NCBI GenBank assembly: GCA_963682055.1
Contig: OY821745.1
Coordinates: 28,455,342-28,519,341, forward strand
From: Primula veris
Taxonomy: Eukaryota > Streptophyta > Magnoliopsida > Ericales > Primulaceae
DNA length: 64,000 nt
Direction of reading: 5' to 3'
The notes beneath the pieces are model-generated. The model was not told the DNA's origin, made no database searches, and saw only the letters and a list, made by a program, of their open reading frames with translations. The position numbers and the translations under genes were made by a program. Positions 1 to 12,500 of the stretch are shown here, piece after piece (position 1 is the first letter of the stretch; every line of letters begins with the position of its first letter).

Positions 1-1794
1 ATAAAAGGCATGGGTCTGACGACTCTAACCTCACTTTTTGTTTATATTTGGATCAAAGCTCACTTAAAGGTTCAAAGACATCAAGTTGGTATTTTGAGTA
101 GAAGTCGAAGTCAATTTTTCGGACTCTTTAGGTGAGAGAATATAGTGTAATTACCAAACGCTTAAGGAACTAATTCTAATAATCCTCAACTTCCTTGTTT
201 GACCATATAAACTATTATCAGCACCAAATATATTGAAAATCCATACCCCAGAGGGCCATACAATACCACGAGAATCGTACAATCAGCACCTTCTCTCGTG
301 GAGCGGCGCGTTTAACTGAGCAGTCTAATATCATATCAGATGATACAGTTAATCAGTAGTATATGAGTCAAATCTTGTGAGTGCTAGACTTTAAATCAAT
401 CTTTGATATCGATTAATTACAGCAAGGGACACCTCAACATGTAAATACACCCCAAGTGTCGATATTTAATTCATTCATCCCGAAACGAAACATGAGGTTC
501 TGGATAGAAAGATCACAGACTTCTTCCTTTTTTTTAATTATCTATCTTTTCCCTAACACTGAGAGGAGCAAATAAATTCATTTCCAGTTCTATCAAGAGT
601 TGTGGACCTTGTGGTAAGCATATTTAATTAGGGATGTGCATAATCAACTTAGCAACCTCTCATCCACTCAAAGAAAATGCTAATTCTGTACTTCAAAATT
701 GCAGAACTCACTCAGATTTACAGAATTGTCACTGTCACATTGTTTTACCAGGAACATTCATAATTTGTATGGCTATCATTTTCCCTCAATTAATTGTTTC
801 CCTTTCTTCACTAATTGGAGATTGTTATTTATCTCACGTCAATTATATGTTGACTAAAGTTAAATCTTTAGGTTTATATAAAGGTAAATTCATTCTCATG
901 ATGCCTTTTAATAAGAAGGTACTGGTATCATAATTATGTCTTTCATGGAAACAGAACGAGCTATGTATTGGTAGGCGCGTATGAGAAGGTAGACGGACTT
1001 TAACACCCAGTTCCCCTTCTCTCGTCAAGATCGTAAAATGTAACACATCATTGAGATCCAATCACATAAGAAATCAACTTGAAGATAAAGGAATACATGG
1101 CAAGCAAGTAGAGAAATGGGACTTAGTTCTACGGTAATATTAAAAGAATAAGACCTTTCCTGGGAAAGTCAAAGGGTTTTACTTTTTTTTTTGTGGGGGG
1201 TGGAGTAAGTAATCAAAGAATAGGACTTCAATTGGGGTAAGTAGTGGGAAAAAGGCACAATTATAACTCTACCTTAGTAATTAGAACTTGACTTAAATTT
1301 CAGTTCAAGTAACAAAAGCATGAATGGGTAATTTACATACACAAATACCTGTATAAAAAAATACAAAGTTCAAGAAATCCAATTAATAGATAAGGACCCT
1401 TTTTCAAATAAGTAACTAAATTACAGGCCTTTTTTGGTAAGTGGAGTAATAAGTAACTGATAAGATACCCAGCTAAACACACAATTACAATTCTATTTTA
1501 ATAGTTTGGACTTCTGAACCAAATTCCAATCCAAGTCCAGCAAAGATACATTTACAGTCAGCTACATAAAAGGCTTCATTTAAGTATCAAGACAAACAGT
1601 TCGAGAATACTTCTTTCTTTAGGCTACTTCAGAACATGAAAAGGCTAAAATATATCCCAACTTTTATGCTTTCGAAAGCGATTAGCTCTTTTGACCCAAA
1701 AGCTAGCTTTTTTAAAGCTAAAAAAAAAAAAAACCAAATACCCATGTCGTAGAAAGCAAAAAAAACTAAGAAATAAAGCAGTTTCCAAACACAC

Positions 1795-1964
1795 TTAATC
1801 ACACAGATAGATACATATCTAAGCAATAGGCCAAATTGGTAATAGTTAAAACCCAACTTTAACCCCAGATCAAGTAGCAACTAAACACTCACAGACATAA
1901 ACATACTTAATCACGTAAATATAGATACATAAACTCAACTTAAACCCCAGATCAAGTAACAACT

Positions 1965-2003
<39 letters not shown>

Positions 2004-2460
2004 AACAAACATACACACACATACTTAATCACATAAATACAGATACATATCTAAACAATAGGCCAAATTAGAAATAACTGAAAACCAACTTAAACCCACC
2101 CCAGAACACGTAACAACAACTAAACACACAAACTTAAATACTCTCTCCGTCCCAAATTGTTGGGATCATACGAAACTACGTGCAATTTTGACAGACAAAT
2201 AACTCATATCTATGTTGTCGAAATCGAGTTTTTCAAAAGATAATCACATAGTTTAAATGTTAAAACTATATGAACAAATTTTTAAAATTTACATTCCAAC
2301 ACTTTAAAGACGAGATATTTGCCGGTCAAAGTTGGACGTAGATACATAGAGCCCCAATATTTTGGGACGGAGAGTATCTAAACAGTAGGCGAAATTAGTA
2401 ACAATTGAAACCCCCCCCAACTTAAACATCAGATCAAGCAACAACTAAACACACACACAC
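1795..2460. repeat. Degenerate tandem repeats near the MAPK exon-1 donor
   Basis: A unit containing AACTTAAACCCCAGATCAAG, then a run of TAAACACACAC, then ATACATATCTAAACAATAGG, recurs about four times (near 1795, 1930, 2045 and 2380). The last copy ends about 50 bases from the exon-1 5' splice site. The AC run inside one unit has expanded to a microsatellite, and a MITE interrupts the third copy. Seen directly; the unit length varies. Confidence 0.65.
2141..2374. mobile_element. Stowaway-like MITE with TA target duplication
   Basis: The ends are CTCTCTCCGTCCCAAA and TTTGGGACGGAGAG, which are inverted repeats, each flanked by TA. Length is 234 bp with no coding capacity. The internal sequence, with a GAAACTACGTGCAATTTTGA-type segment, is shared with the elements at 36922, 48028 and 59907, so one MITE family is present several times here. 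CTCCCTCCGTCCC ends and a TA duplication are typical of Stowaway elements of the Tc1/mariner superfamily. Confidence 0.85.
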
Positions 2461-2506
2461 ATACATACATACTTTTTTTTTATATAAATAAATATAGAGA
2501 AAATAC

Positions 2507-2670
2507 CAAACAATGCCGTAAGCGCCCCTACCGACAGGGCGGATGGGAGGAACATACTTTCGCGAAACTTCAAACAAGTTTCCATAGACACTATACTGTA
2601 CATATCTACCACCGTGAGTCACCATAGCCCTTATATTACTCCCCTCCGTCACCCCTGAACTCGACTCCAT
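2507..2670 (-). CDS. MAP kinase, first coding exon (partial gene)
   Basis: The exon encodes 54 residues from the ATG at 2670 and ends with a split TG before GTATTTTC. It contains [16 protein letters not shown] and the glycine-rich ATP loop GRGAYGIV, which is the usual N-terminus of plant MAP kinases of the MPK4 type (group B by resemblance). The next codon would become Cys, as in the family GIVCA motif. The enzyme phosphorylates Ser/Thr-Pro targets downstream of MAPK kinases in stress and development signalling. The kinase core, activation loop and C-lobe are outside the window, so subgroup and integrity cannot be judged. The 5' UTR and promoter should lie at 2671-3100. Confidence 0.85.
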
Positions 2671-5600
2671 CCCCCCTAAAACCTCTCTCTATATCTATCT
2701 ATATAACTTATATAAAAGTTACTTATAAGTTATAAATGAAGAAGTTAATATAAATAGTATTGTCGGTGTGGGATTAAAGTGATGACGTGGCGGTGTAGGT
2801 GTGTTTTGACATTTCTTGAGCTTGTGACTTATGACTTGTTTTTTTTTTTTTTTTTTTTTGTTTCTAGAGAGGGAGAGAGAAAGAAATGCGTGTGAAGTGA
2901 AGCTTTTGAAAGTGGGGTTACTCGTGAGTTTTAGTTCCAACTCAACTCTACTTTTTATGTACCTACTTACTTTGCTTTTTTCTTTTCTTTTCTTTTTTGC
3001 TTTTTTACACATAATAACTGGGAAAAAGACAAAAAAAAATAGATAAATTAGTCAATTGTCGAAAAACTAAGAAAAAATTATTACGTAAGCCTGATGTGAT
3101 TCAATTGGAGTGTCAACACGTAGATTTATCGCATTACATAATATAGAGTTTTGATTGTTATTAATAATAGATTTAATAAATTTTTTATTTTTAATTAATA
3201 TTAAAATCTATGATAAACTCAATTAGTGTTCTGTTATATTTTTATTTTGGTTTTTAGTGGATTGAGTTTTAGATTTAACAATTTTTTTTATTTTAATTAA
3301 TATTTAAATTTTTGGTAGACTCGACTACGGTTCTATTATATTTTTATTTGAGTTTTTAGTAGATTAGGTTTTATTATGTTTAATATTTATATTTTGATTT
3401 ATCAAATTATCAAATTTTATGTATATTTGGAGGGATAAATATATATTTTATTAGCATATGAAGTGTGTGAATTGTATACAAGTTGTGAGTCTAGTCTATG
3501 AATATGTGATTAGAAAAATTAACATGTCAATGGATTGAATTTGAATGTTGATTTTCAATGTGTACTTACTAGTTCTATGTGTTCCAGTTTTAAATGGGTG
3601 ACCACCATGTTAAAATAAATGGATTGGGTCCATGTAAAGGTTACTTAGAAAAACTAATTTTAATATCAAATTAAGTGAAGTTAAAAGTCTGGAATTATTT
3701 AAGTACAGTATTATTTCTGCATGCTTTCGTATGACCTTCAAATTAAATATACCAAAGTCGTGCATTAAGATAAATTATTTGGTCATCTTGGACGTTCTCC
3801 AATTCATTTTATAGTCACACATTTAATGGGTCACACATGCTTACATAATAAAATATACTAAGTATGTGGATATAAAGTGTGTTAAAGAAGTCCTCCAAGG
3901 ACCAAATAATTTCTGGTGCATAAATGATACTTCAAATACAGTACCATACTCCTAATGTGTAGCCGGTTATTTTTTAGGTTTTACTCAAATCCATTTTTAT
4001 GGCCGAGTAGCTAAAACTAAACGGTGACTTTATAAAGCTAAAAAAATGCTTCCTATTTAAATGTTACTCCAAATGTAGGAGTATTATTTAAGGATGTTAA
4101 AAGTCCATAGAACAATTCATTCTTGTATTTTGTGTTAATTTTCTATAGTTGATCCTTCTTTTGTCTTTATGTAGAAGAATAATATCCGTATATGCTAATT
4201 GGAGTTTTGCATAAAAGAAAACAAATATAAATACTTGAAACTTATTTATTTTAGGAAAATATGACTAAAAAGTTGGGATCTCCAAAATGACTAACCATAC
4301 AAATTGTAGTGCTTGTCAGGTAAAAAAAAGTAATCTACGAATATGTTATTTGGAATTTTACATAAAAGAAAACAAATATAAATACTTGAAACTTATTTAT
4401 TTTAGGAAAATATGACTAAAAATTTGGGATCTCCAAAATGATTAACCATACAAAATGTAGTAGTATTTGTCACTAATCTTGATTGGAACGCCCGCCATCT
4501 GCTGGGTAGAATGGGAAAGTAAAGTTCCTCTTTGGCTGCTTTGATTATCGGATTTAAGTATATTTATATTTTTCCTCAAATTGATCACAATCGTCTTTGT
4601 ATTTAATACTCTATCAGACTATCAAATATCAATACATAATAATCAAAGTAAACGTAATGACAGACTCTTTGAAAGGTATACAAAAACTATAATTACGAGC
4701 GGGTCAACCTAGTAAGATTCGGATTTAGCAAAACTATTTTCCGTGGCTGTAAGGATTTTATGCCCTAAGTATAATTGGTTTGGTTCCGAACGCAATGCTA
4801 CGAAAACCGAAAACAAGTTCATTTTTAGGAGCTCAACTGGACATTTTGACATCAATATCAACTGCATGCAAGGCTATGTAATTCAACTCAATTCGAAGGA
4901 TATATGACTTCTTACAAATATTTATCTCATAAGCAACCATGAAAATGTTTTTTGATAGTAATGCAAGGTACAACCACCTCATGTATTCTTTTGCACATTT
5001 ATTGTTAGAAACACGAAATGATAATTTAAAGTCATATATTGGTCTTTTTTCCTCTCACAATTAGTACAATTCAGTCCAATTAAAACATAATCCCAGACCA
5101 TTTTCATCCCTTGGTCATAGTCTTCCCACTAAGTTGACTACTAACACTACAGATGAACTTTGACTGACTGTATAATATTTTGACCATTTATATTCAACAA
5201 AGACTTGTTACATTGCTTAACAATTTCCCAACAATTGCTCAACACTTGAGCTTTACCTAACGGACTAATATTAATAATGCAAGTGTAGACTCGTAATGAA
5301 ACTTATTTTCTTGGCACAAATTATCTTCGAAATATTGGCTGCTGCATGCAACAACTAACGATCCTTAAAAAAAAAAGGTAGCAGAATTCCTCACGATGAT
5401 AAGTTGACAAAGCTTCAAAATTACTCTTTTTTGTGGAACACACGCTATGGGAAAAAGTATCAGCAAGATAAAATAAATTTGTCATAAGTCGATTATTACA
5501 AAATCAAGCACGCCTATCACGAGTGGTGTTTGTTCAATTCTGTAAACGTTTGTCTTCACAAAGTCGTGAAATTTTCAACTTCCAATGAACACTACCTATG

Positions 5601-6570
5601 TTCCTAAAGGTTTAAGCACTAAGCGTTGATTGTAAGCACATTCAGAGCATTCATCAGCAGCATATTTTCTAAATCCTTCTCTTACACATGGTCGTCTTCT
5701 CTTAAAGAAATTAAAATCATTACTTAGCCAGATTTAATATACAGACTACCAAACATCTTTTGCTCGAAAACTTGAACTGTTCTTTATCTACACTCGGAGC
5801 AAAGGAGAATCAAACTTGACATCACTTTGAATAAATAACCGTTCGATTTGGTAAAACCCCATAAAAAAATTTAAAAAAAAATCAAATGAATGGTAGTACA
5901 GACTCATACCACGTATTCCCTTGCAGTTGTTCATGAGCAATTTTCATCAGCAGCAAAGAGCAACAAAGAAATCATCAACAGTTTACTTAGTCATCGGACT
6001 ACACATTTATATCCATGCTGTAATAGTTCCGCATACTGAATTCAGGGATTGTGTTAATCTAGATAAAGGCTCATTTCGCTACAACTTAAGCAAATAAGGA
6101 ATCTTTCTTGAATTCAAGAGAAAAACTAGGTTCATATAACTCACTAGTTTAAGTTTTCTAATTACAGAAAACCAAACAAATTCTCGGTTTATGTACTGAC
6201 GAATCCCACAATAAGCGACGAAATTAAGATGCGACCAGTGAACAAAGAAATTTTAACTTTATAAAATGTTTTTTTTGTTTGTAATCAACTTTATAACATG
6301 TTTTTGTGTGTGGGTAAGACAGCATAATTACACATTGAAGAGATGTAAGCATCCAGAATGAGATCATAAAGACACAAGGAGACAATAAGGCAAGCAAACA
6401 GGAAGATTTTGCAAATAATACAAGCTTTTTAATAGTTCAACACAACACACCCTGCAGAATACAATAAACCATTTAAGACGAGGCATATTACAAACAACTG
6501 TAAATTCATTAACCAGACTGCAAATGATACCTAAACCCATGTGTTTACATAAAGTAAAGTTCCATTGTCG
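2671..6570. other. Intergenic region between MAPK and BYPASS-like genes
   Basis: AT-rich DNA with no supported gene. The first 400 bases probably hold the MAPK 5' UTR and promoter, including a T run and a GAGAGAGA stretch near 2840-2885 (pyrimidine-rich in the sense of the gene). The segment just left of 6571 should hold the 3' UTR of the BYPASS-like gene. A local tandem duplication lies at 4185-4472. Nothing else is recognised. Confidence 0.5.
4185..4472. repeat. Tandem duplication of about 140 bp
   Basis: Two adjacent copies share CATAAAAGAAAACAAATATA, TACTTGAAACTTATTTATTT and TGGGATCTCCAAAATGA with few differences. The copies start near 4185 and 4335. No coding content. Confidence 0.75.
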
Positions 6571-7629
6571 TCATTTCACAAGTTGCCCATGATTCTTTGT
6601 AAATTTCATCTGGTCAGAAACACTACCACCTACTCGAAGGTTAGAAATTAAAGCATCACGTCCACTTAAAACAATCTGAAAAAAGCCATCCACTTGCTTT
6701 TTGAGAAGATCGAGCCCTTCGGATAGGGTGTCAGCACCTTTTCCCAATTCGACTATCGAATTGTGGAATTCCTCAGCTGTGACAGAGTCAGCACCATTTT
6801 CGAACACTGGAGTTAATTTCTTGATACTTGAATTGACAGCTTCGATCTCCTTCAGGACCGTCACGCTCCCACTAGAAAAAACATTCCTAATTTCCCCATT
6901 TACAAAAAACTGTACATCTGCAAAAGCCTCGGCCCATAAGCACACCTCGGGAGCATGTAAATCAACAAGCTTGCTTGGTGAACCCGTTAAACCAGCAGCA
7001 AAAACACTACATATAAACACTGTAAACATCTTAACGCCAAACATAGCTCTCATAAGCACCTTTCCTTTACCCGATTTCTTGATCTTTGGAAGGTTAAGTG
7101 TCTCGATAAGACGTTCCAAAATGGAAAAACAGTTTGCTAATCTCGGATTTTTTGTGCCTATATGTTGGCACCAACTGTCAAGCGAAGATCCGGCCTTCGC
7201 AAGAGGTTTGGAAGGGTACTCTTTCAAATTGTGTAAGCCGCATTGGATCAAGAGATTACCCTGGCTTAATCGTGACAGCTCAGAATTGAAAGCAATACAT
7301 ATATCTAATAGTTTTACGCTATTATCTAAGTAGACATCAACCCATTTGTCTTCCCAATCAGAGACTGGTAGTTCAAGTTGAGTTATGACGTTTTTAATGT
7401 CATTATGAGTTTGGCAAAGAAGGTCCATTGCGAGTTTCATCCATGAGAAGCTGAGAATGTCTTCTTTGCCTCTTGGTTTGAGCTTGTTGAACCTTTCGGC
7501 TAAATCCTTTTCAAAAGAGTTCAAAAGTGAAACAAGTCTGGGAGATAAATCTGAGCTTTTGGGAATCATGTTTTTGAAAGGGTTTCCAAATGTGAAGAGA
7601 GGGCGTTGCGGGTCTTGTGATCGGCTCAT
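6571..7629 (-). CDS. BYPASS1-like protein (UPF0496 protein 4-like), single coding exon
   Basis: A 352-residue protein in one exon, the usual size and exon form of the plant BYPASS1 family. Family segments seen: a Pro-rich start MSRSQDPQRPLFTFGNPF, RLVSLLNSFE near residue 31, ELPVSDWEDKWVDVYLDN near 87-104, KLLDICIAFNSELSRL near 107, and a hydrophobic stretch at about 196-214 followed by GSPSK. Arabidopsis BPS1 restrains production or export of a root-derived mobile compound that arrests shoot growth; the molecular activity is unknown. A good splice acceptor (TTTCTTTAG) lies 13 bases before the ATG, so a 5'-UTR intron is likely. The frame is intact. The plus-strand open frame at 6701-7333 is an antisense shadow. 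Confidence 0.9.
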   Translation of the reverse strand: MSRSQDPQRPLFTFGNPFKNMIPKSSDLSPRLVSLLNSFEKDLAERFNKLKPRGKEDILSFSWMKLAMDLLCQTHNDIKNVITQLELPVSDWEDKWVDVYLDNSVKLLDICIAFNSELSRLSQGNLLIQCGLHNLKEYPSKPLAKAGSSLDSWCQHIGTKNPRLANCFSILERLIETLNLPKIKKSGKGKVLMRAMFGVKMFTVFICSVFAAGLTGSPSKLVDLHAPEVCLWAEAFADVQFFVNGEIRNVFSSGSVTVLKEIEAVNSSIKKLTPVFENGADSVTAEEFHNSIVELGKGADTLSEGLDLLKKQVDGFFQIVLSGRDALISNLRVGGSVSDQMKFTKNHGQLVK

Positions 7630-7689
7630 TTTATAAATTACCTAAAGAAACATAGAAGAAAGTTTTTCACACACAGAAAAAGAACAAAT

Positions 7690-9680
7690 GTATAAAACAT
7701 AAATGATTAACAATTGGATGTTGGGCAATTAATTGGAATTAAGAGGGATTGTTAATAAGTTCGCTGCTAATGATAAAAAGATTAGTAGACTTATAGTGAT
7801 AGAGTAAACTTGGGAGTTGTGAGTAAAACAAGTAATGACATTTTAAAGGAGAGAGCCTAAAATATATAAGCATTTAAGCCCTTGGTCAACCCAATGCGTT
7901 GAAGTTCTATGGGAATTACCAAAATCTTAAGAGCTTGTTTTGTTGCAGTTACAACAGTTGTCCTAGACAAGAAGTTTTAGGGCAATGAACCCAACTTTCA
8001 ATAAATCAGCAAATATTGCCTCAATCTACTGCAAGAGAACAACATTGTAGTTGAATACATAATTTGTCAGTGATTAAAGCCCAAACCAAGTTTTTGGAAA
8101 AGCATATATAAGGTACCCACCCACACAAATATCACATGCAGTGGAAAACTGGATCCATTTAAGAAAACTCATGGGTTATAAATAACTTTTTTTCTTATTT
8201 TGAAAAAAGACAGTATTGTATAGATGCCAGTGTCAAGAAGTGGCGCCCAGAGTAAGGGACTAAGCGGGGGAAAAGCTGCCTAGTGGCAACTAGGCGCAAG
8301 TTGGTCCACCCACGCCCCGACACCGCCTTGTGCCAATTAAAACCATGATATAGACAGATAAGATGATTATCTTCCATAACAATTCAAATATAGACAATTT
8401 TACTAAACAAAGATAAGTTCTATTTTCCCAATTCGTAATTAAAGGGATAGGAGGTAGGAATAATGCAAACAACGGATATTATAAAAGCATAGATCGAAAG
8501 TGCGTATAAACGCATAATAAAGTTAAAAGAAAAATCACGGTATAAGGTAAACAATTGGGTGTTAGGCAATTGACCGGAAATAAGAGGGAGAGTTAATAAT
8601 TCGCTGCAGTGCAAATGATAGAAATATTAGTAGACTTATAGTGATAAGTAAACTTACTAGTTATGAGTAACAAGTAATGACATTCTAAAGGAGAAAACCT
8701 AAAATATATAAGCATTTCAATCTTTGGTCATCTCATTTGAGAGATCTATATGAAAAAATACCTAATTCGTTGAAGGTCTATGGGAATTACCAAAAGCAAA
8801 GAGCTTGTTTGGTTGCAGTTACAACAATTGGTTGGTGAATTATAAAAGAAACTTTCCAGTATTTTGTCTTAGGCAAGAAGTTTTATGGCGATGAACCCAA
8901 CTTTCAAAAATAAACAGCAAACATTGCCTCAATAATAGAGAGAGCTATATGAAAAAAGACGTAATTTGTTGAAGGTCTAAGGGAATTATTAAAAGCATAG
9001 AGCTTATTTGGTTACAGTTACAACAATTGGTTGGGGTATTATAAAAAACGCTATCCAGTTTCCTGTCCTAGGCAAGAAGCTTTAGGGTAATGAACCCAAC
9101 TCTCAATAAATCATCAAATATTGCCTCAAATCTACTGCAAGCAACCAACATTATAGTTGAATACATAATTCGTCAGTGATTAAAGCCCAAACTATTTTTT
9201 TGGAAAAGCAGCTGTAAGGTTCCCACCCACACAAATGTTACGTACAGTGTAAGATGGATCCATTTAAGAAAACACATCGGTTATAAATAATATTTTTCTT
9301 TCTATTTTGAAAGACTGTATACATACCAGTGTTCAAGAAGTGTCATAGGCCAAGGCGCCTACCTGCCCAAAGTAAAGGATTAAGCGGCATCTAGGCGGGG
9401 AAAAAGCAGCCTAGTGGCAACTAGGCGCAATTTGGTCCACTCGCGCCTCGACACCGCCTTGTGACACTAAAAACCATGATACACAGATAAGATGATCATC
9501 TTCCATAGCAATTCAAATACATACAATTTCATTTAACAGAGATGAGTTTTATTTTCCCAATTCGTAATTAAAGGAATAGAAAGGTAGGAATAATGCAAAC
9601 AACGGATAGTATAAAAGCATAGCTAGAAAGTGTGTATAGACACGTAATAAAGTTAAAAGGATCACGGAATTCGAAAAAGC
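7690..9680. repeat. Large tandem duplication upstream of the BYPASS-like coding exon
   Basis: A block starting with AACAATTGGATGTTGGGCAATTA-like sequence at 7711 returns at about 8548. The downstream part (CAATGAACCCAACT, GGATCCATTTAAGAAAAC, GGCAACTAGGCGCAA, GATAAGATGAT, AACGGATA) appears near 7980-8500 and again near 9090-9660, with an extra partial copy at 8750-9000. The units are roughly 850-1100 bp and clearly diverged. They include a GC-rich CTAGGCG/CGCCTA segment near 8225-8330 and 9350-9460. Confidence 0.75.
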
Positions 9681-10509
9681 ATAATAATCAAAATTTAAGA
9701 AAATCCAATAAATGGAACAAAATACGTATTCATTAAAAAAATAGATTAATATAATAATTTAATTTCAAAATAATTCAATATGATATATATTTCCAAATTA
9801 CATATTCAAGTGAATAAAACAATCAAACACATGAATATAATCAGCAACTTCCACTCTACAACAAGAAATTACTACTTGAAGGTTTATAACAGCAACAAAT
9901 TAATCAATTCGACCATGAGAACCTATTAACATATTTCTTCTTAACAGATCAATTGACATCTAAGTCATATTTCTTCTAGTTACGTAATAAACTAACAGAA
10001 CAATCAAAATAGAACCTAATCAGCTAGTACTAGATAAACAACACATATTTACTATTTCAATACTATGTTTTAAAAAGCTGGCTTCGTAGTAAAAAAAAAA
10101 GCTTGATGCGAAGCTTAAAAACCTCGCTTTTCCGCCTTTTAGGCGGCTAATAGTTTACTTTTGTTCGTAGCTCTTGCAAAACCACTTAAGCTAAGTTTTC
10201 TCTTAAGAAAAACATTGCTTAAATATCAACATATGAGGGCCGATATAAACGAACCATATAAATAGAGATATTTTCCATCAATCTATTGCAGATATATATC
10301 ATAGCAATAGTAATAAACTACAAAATCAAGCACTTGATCGCCTATTTGTAGATCTAAAAACTCACAAATTAAAGGGAAAAAATAATAATTTACTAGCTAA
10401 AAATCAAGGACTTAATCAGCTAAGTACAGATCTAAAACACAAGCTCACGAGTTTAAAGAATAGATATCAAATTACAGAAGAAAAAAATCATAAAATCTCG
10501 TCAAATAAC

Positions 10510-11545
10510 TATGCAGAAATGAGTTGACTTTTACCTAACATACGGATCTTAAAATAAATACACAGAAATGAATTATATGTTCAATCTATGTAGATCTACA
10601 TCATTAAACAAATCATACTATCAAAAGATCCGATTAAAATAAATAAACAGAAAACTAGTTAACCGTTGACCTAACATACAGATCTTAGAATAGATTCATA
10701 AATTGATTTCTAAGCTATACCTATTTTTAACTACACAATCAAGGAATAAACCACCTAAAAATAGATCAAAACACAAATAAAAGCAAATATACATTAAACA
10801 AATCATAAAAATCAAAAATTCTGATTAAATAAATAAACAGAAACTCATTGACCATTTACCAACATACAGATCTTAAAATAAAAAATCCAAAAAATTGATT
10901 TCTACATATACCTATTTTTAACTACATAATAAAGGACTAAACCAGCTAAAAATAGATCTAAAACACAAATAAAAGCAGAAATACAATAAACAAATCATAA
11001 AATCAAAAGATCCGCTTAAAAAAACAAAAAGTAATTAACCGTTTACCTAACATACAGATCTTCTTCAAACAAATTCATATAATTTTAAAACATAAATAAA
11101 AGCAGAAATACAATAAACAAATCATAAAATCAAAAGATTCGCTTAAAAAAAACAAAAAACTAATTAACCGTTTACCTAACATACAGATCTTAAAATAAAA
11201 TCTTAAAATTGATTGAACTACACATTAAAGGACTGAACCAGCTAAAAATAGATCTAAAACACAAATAAAAGCAAAAATAGAATAAACAAATCATAAAAAC
11301 AAAAGATCTGATAAAATAAATAATAAGTAAGAAACTAATTAACCGTTGACCTAACATACAGATCTTAAAATTAATTTATATGTTATACCTATTTTTAGCT
11401 ACACAATAAAGGACTAAGCCAGCTAAAAATAGATCTAAAACACAAATAAAAGCAAAAATAGAATAAAAAAAAAATCATAAAATTAAAAAAAAAATCGATT
11501 GAATAAATAAAGAGAGAAACTAAATAACCGTTACCTATATACGGA
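10510..11545. repeat. AT-rich tandem array, about seven units of 130-190 bp
   Basis: The marker TTTACCTAACATACAGATCT, with small changes, recurs near 10528, 10663, 10849, 11038, 11166, 11341 and 11525. Between markers lie TAGATCTAAAACACAAATAA and ACAAATCATAAAATCAAAAG. On the minus strand each marker reads TGTTAGGTAAACGG, so every unit carries an AG-GTAA motif resembling a 5' splice site. Confidence 0.8.
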
Positions 11546-12089
11546 ACTTGAAGTAACAAGATAGATCGGATTAATCCAGCACAAGGTCAGCTAAAAAAAC
11601 AGAATATTGAATTTTAGAAAAAAAAGAGAAAATATAAAAAGGGAGTAAATAATAAAAGAGAGGTATAGAGAGAGAAATTACCAGAAAGTAGTACTTTGAT
11701 TAATTATAGAGAGAGAAAGAGAGAGAGAGAGAGGTTTCTTAGAAAATGCTAGCGCCGCGTTTGGTGACTTTTTCTTTGGTAGAATTATTTACTTATTTAT
11801 TATTTGGTCTTGAACATTTCAATTTCTATACTAACACCACCAAAGTTTTTTTTTTTTTTTTTACGTTCTTATCGAAAGGGATAATCGGATTCTAGGTAAA
11901 AATGAGCGTCTTTTTATCGTCTAATTCTGCTTAACTACTACTCAATCGGTGAATTTAGCCTACTTTTTTAGGCGTCTAAGCTTTGTCCATCGTCTATATT
12001 CTGTCTAATTTTCGTCTATGCTCGCTTTTTATGACAGTGCTTTTACATCATAAAGTTAGTTCGTTTTTTGACACTACATTGGACTCATC

Positions 12090-12500
12090 GTCTTTTTGTT
12101 GTTGTTCAACCATTCGGTATCTGTAGACCATATCGGGTCTTGACTACATTCGAAATCGAGCTGAGTAAAACCAGAAGAGTGATGACATTAGAATTGTGTT
12201 TTTTTTTATCCAACCATTAATTATTTGTAGAACATCAGGTCTCGACTGGGTTTTAAATTAAGCCAGATAAAAACAAAATAGTGGGTGCATTGTACTTTTT
12301 TTTTTAACCATACAGTATTTGTAGATCATACAAGACTCGACTTCATTCGAAATCGAGCCGAGTAGAACTAAAAGGGTGAGTACATTGGACTCGTGTTTTT
12401 TTTTTCTTGTTCAACCATTCAGTATGTTTAGAGCATGCATCGACTATGTCTGAAATCGAGCTGAGTAGAATCGGAAGATGAAAGGGTAATAATGTTCTCT
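12090..12500. repeat. Four tandem copies of a unit of about 110 bp
   Basis: Each unit has a T run, CAACCATTCGGTAT-like sequence, then TGTAGACCATA, GACTACATTCGAAATCGAGC and GAGTAGAAC. Copies start near 12100, 12205, 12305 and 12405. The copies are diverged and non-coding. Confidence 0.7.

Larger units (their letters stand above)
1..2506 (-). other. Intron 1 of a MAP kinase gene (partial, runs off the left edge)
   Basis: The donor of the MAPK exon at 2507-2670 opens here on the minus strand. I searched both strands for kinase motifs (the VAIKK lysine, HRDLKP, DFG, TEY) and found none, so the second exon must lie beyond position 1 or be missing. The stretch holds tandem repeats (1795-2460), an AC microsatellite (about 1966-1998) and a Stowaway-like MITE (2141-2374). 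The rest is AT-rich with no supported gene; the small open frames show no codon structure I recognise. Confidence 0.6.
7642..11681 (-). other. Putative 4-kb 5'-UTR intron of the BYPASS-like gene
   Basis: On the minus strand a consensus acceptor ends at 7642. A candidate donor, CTTTCTG then GTAATTTC, lies at 11681. It is preceded at 11683-11760 by a CT-rich, 5'-UTR-like stretch. Between them there is no coding sequence but two repeat systems (7690-9680 and 10510-11545). BYPASS1-family genes can have introns in the 5' UTR. The pairing of these two sites is inference; no transcript was available. If wrong, this is ordinary upstream intergenic DNA. Confidence 0.45.

Noticed and set aside
6701..7333. 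Plus-strand open frame of 210 codons
   Set aside because: Lies antisense to the BYPASS-like coding exon and mirrors its codon structure; no family resemblance.
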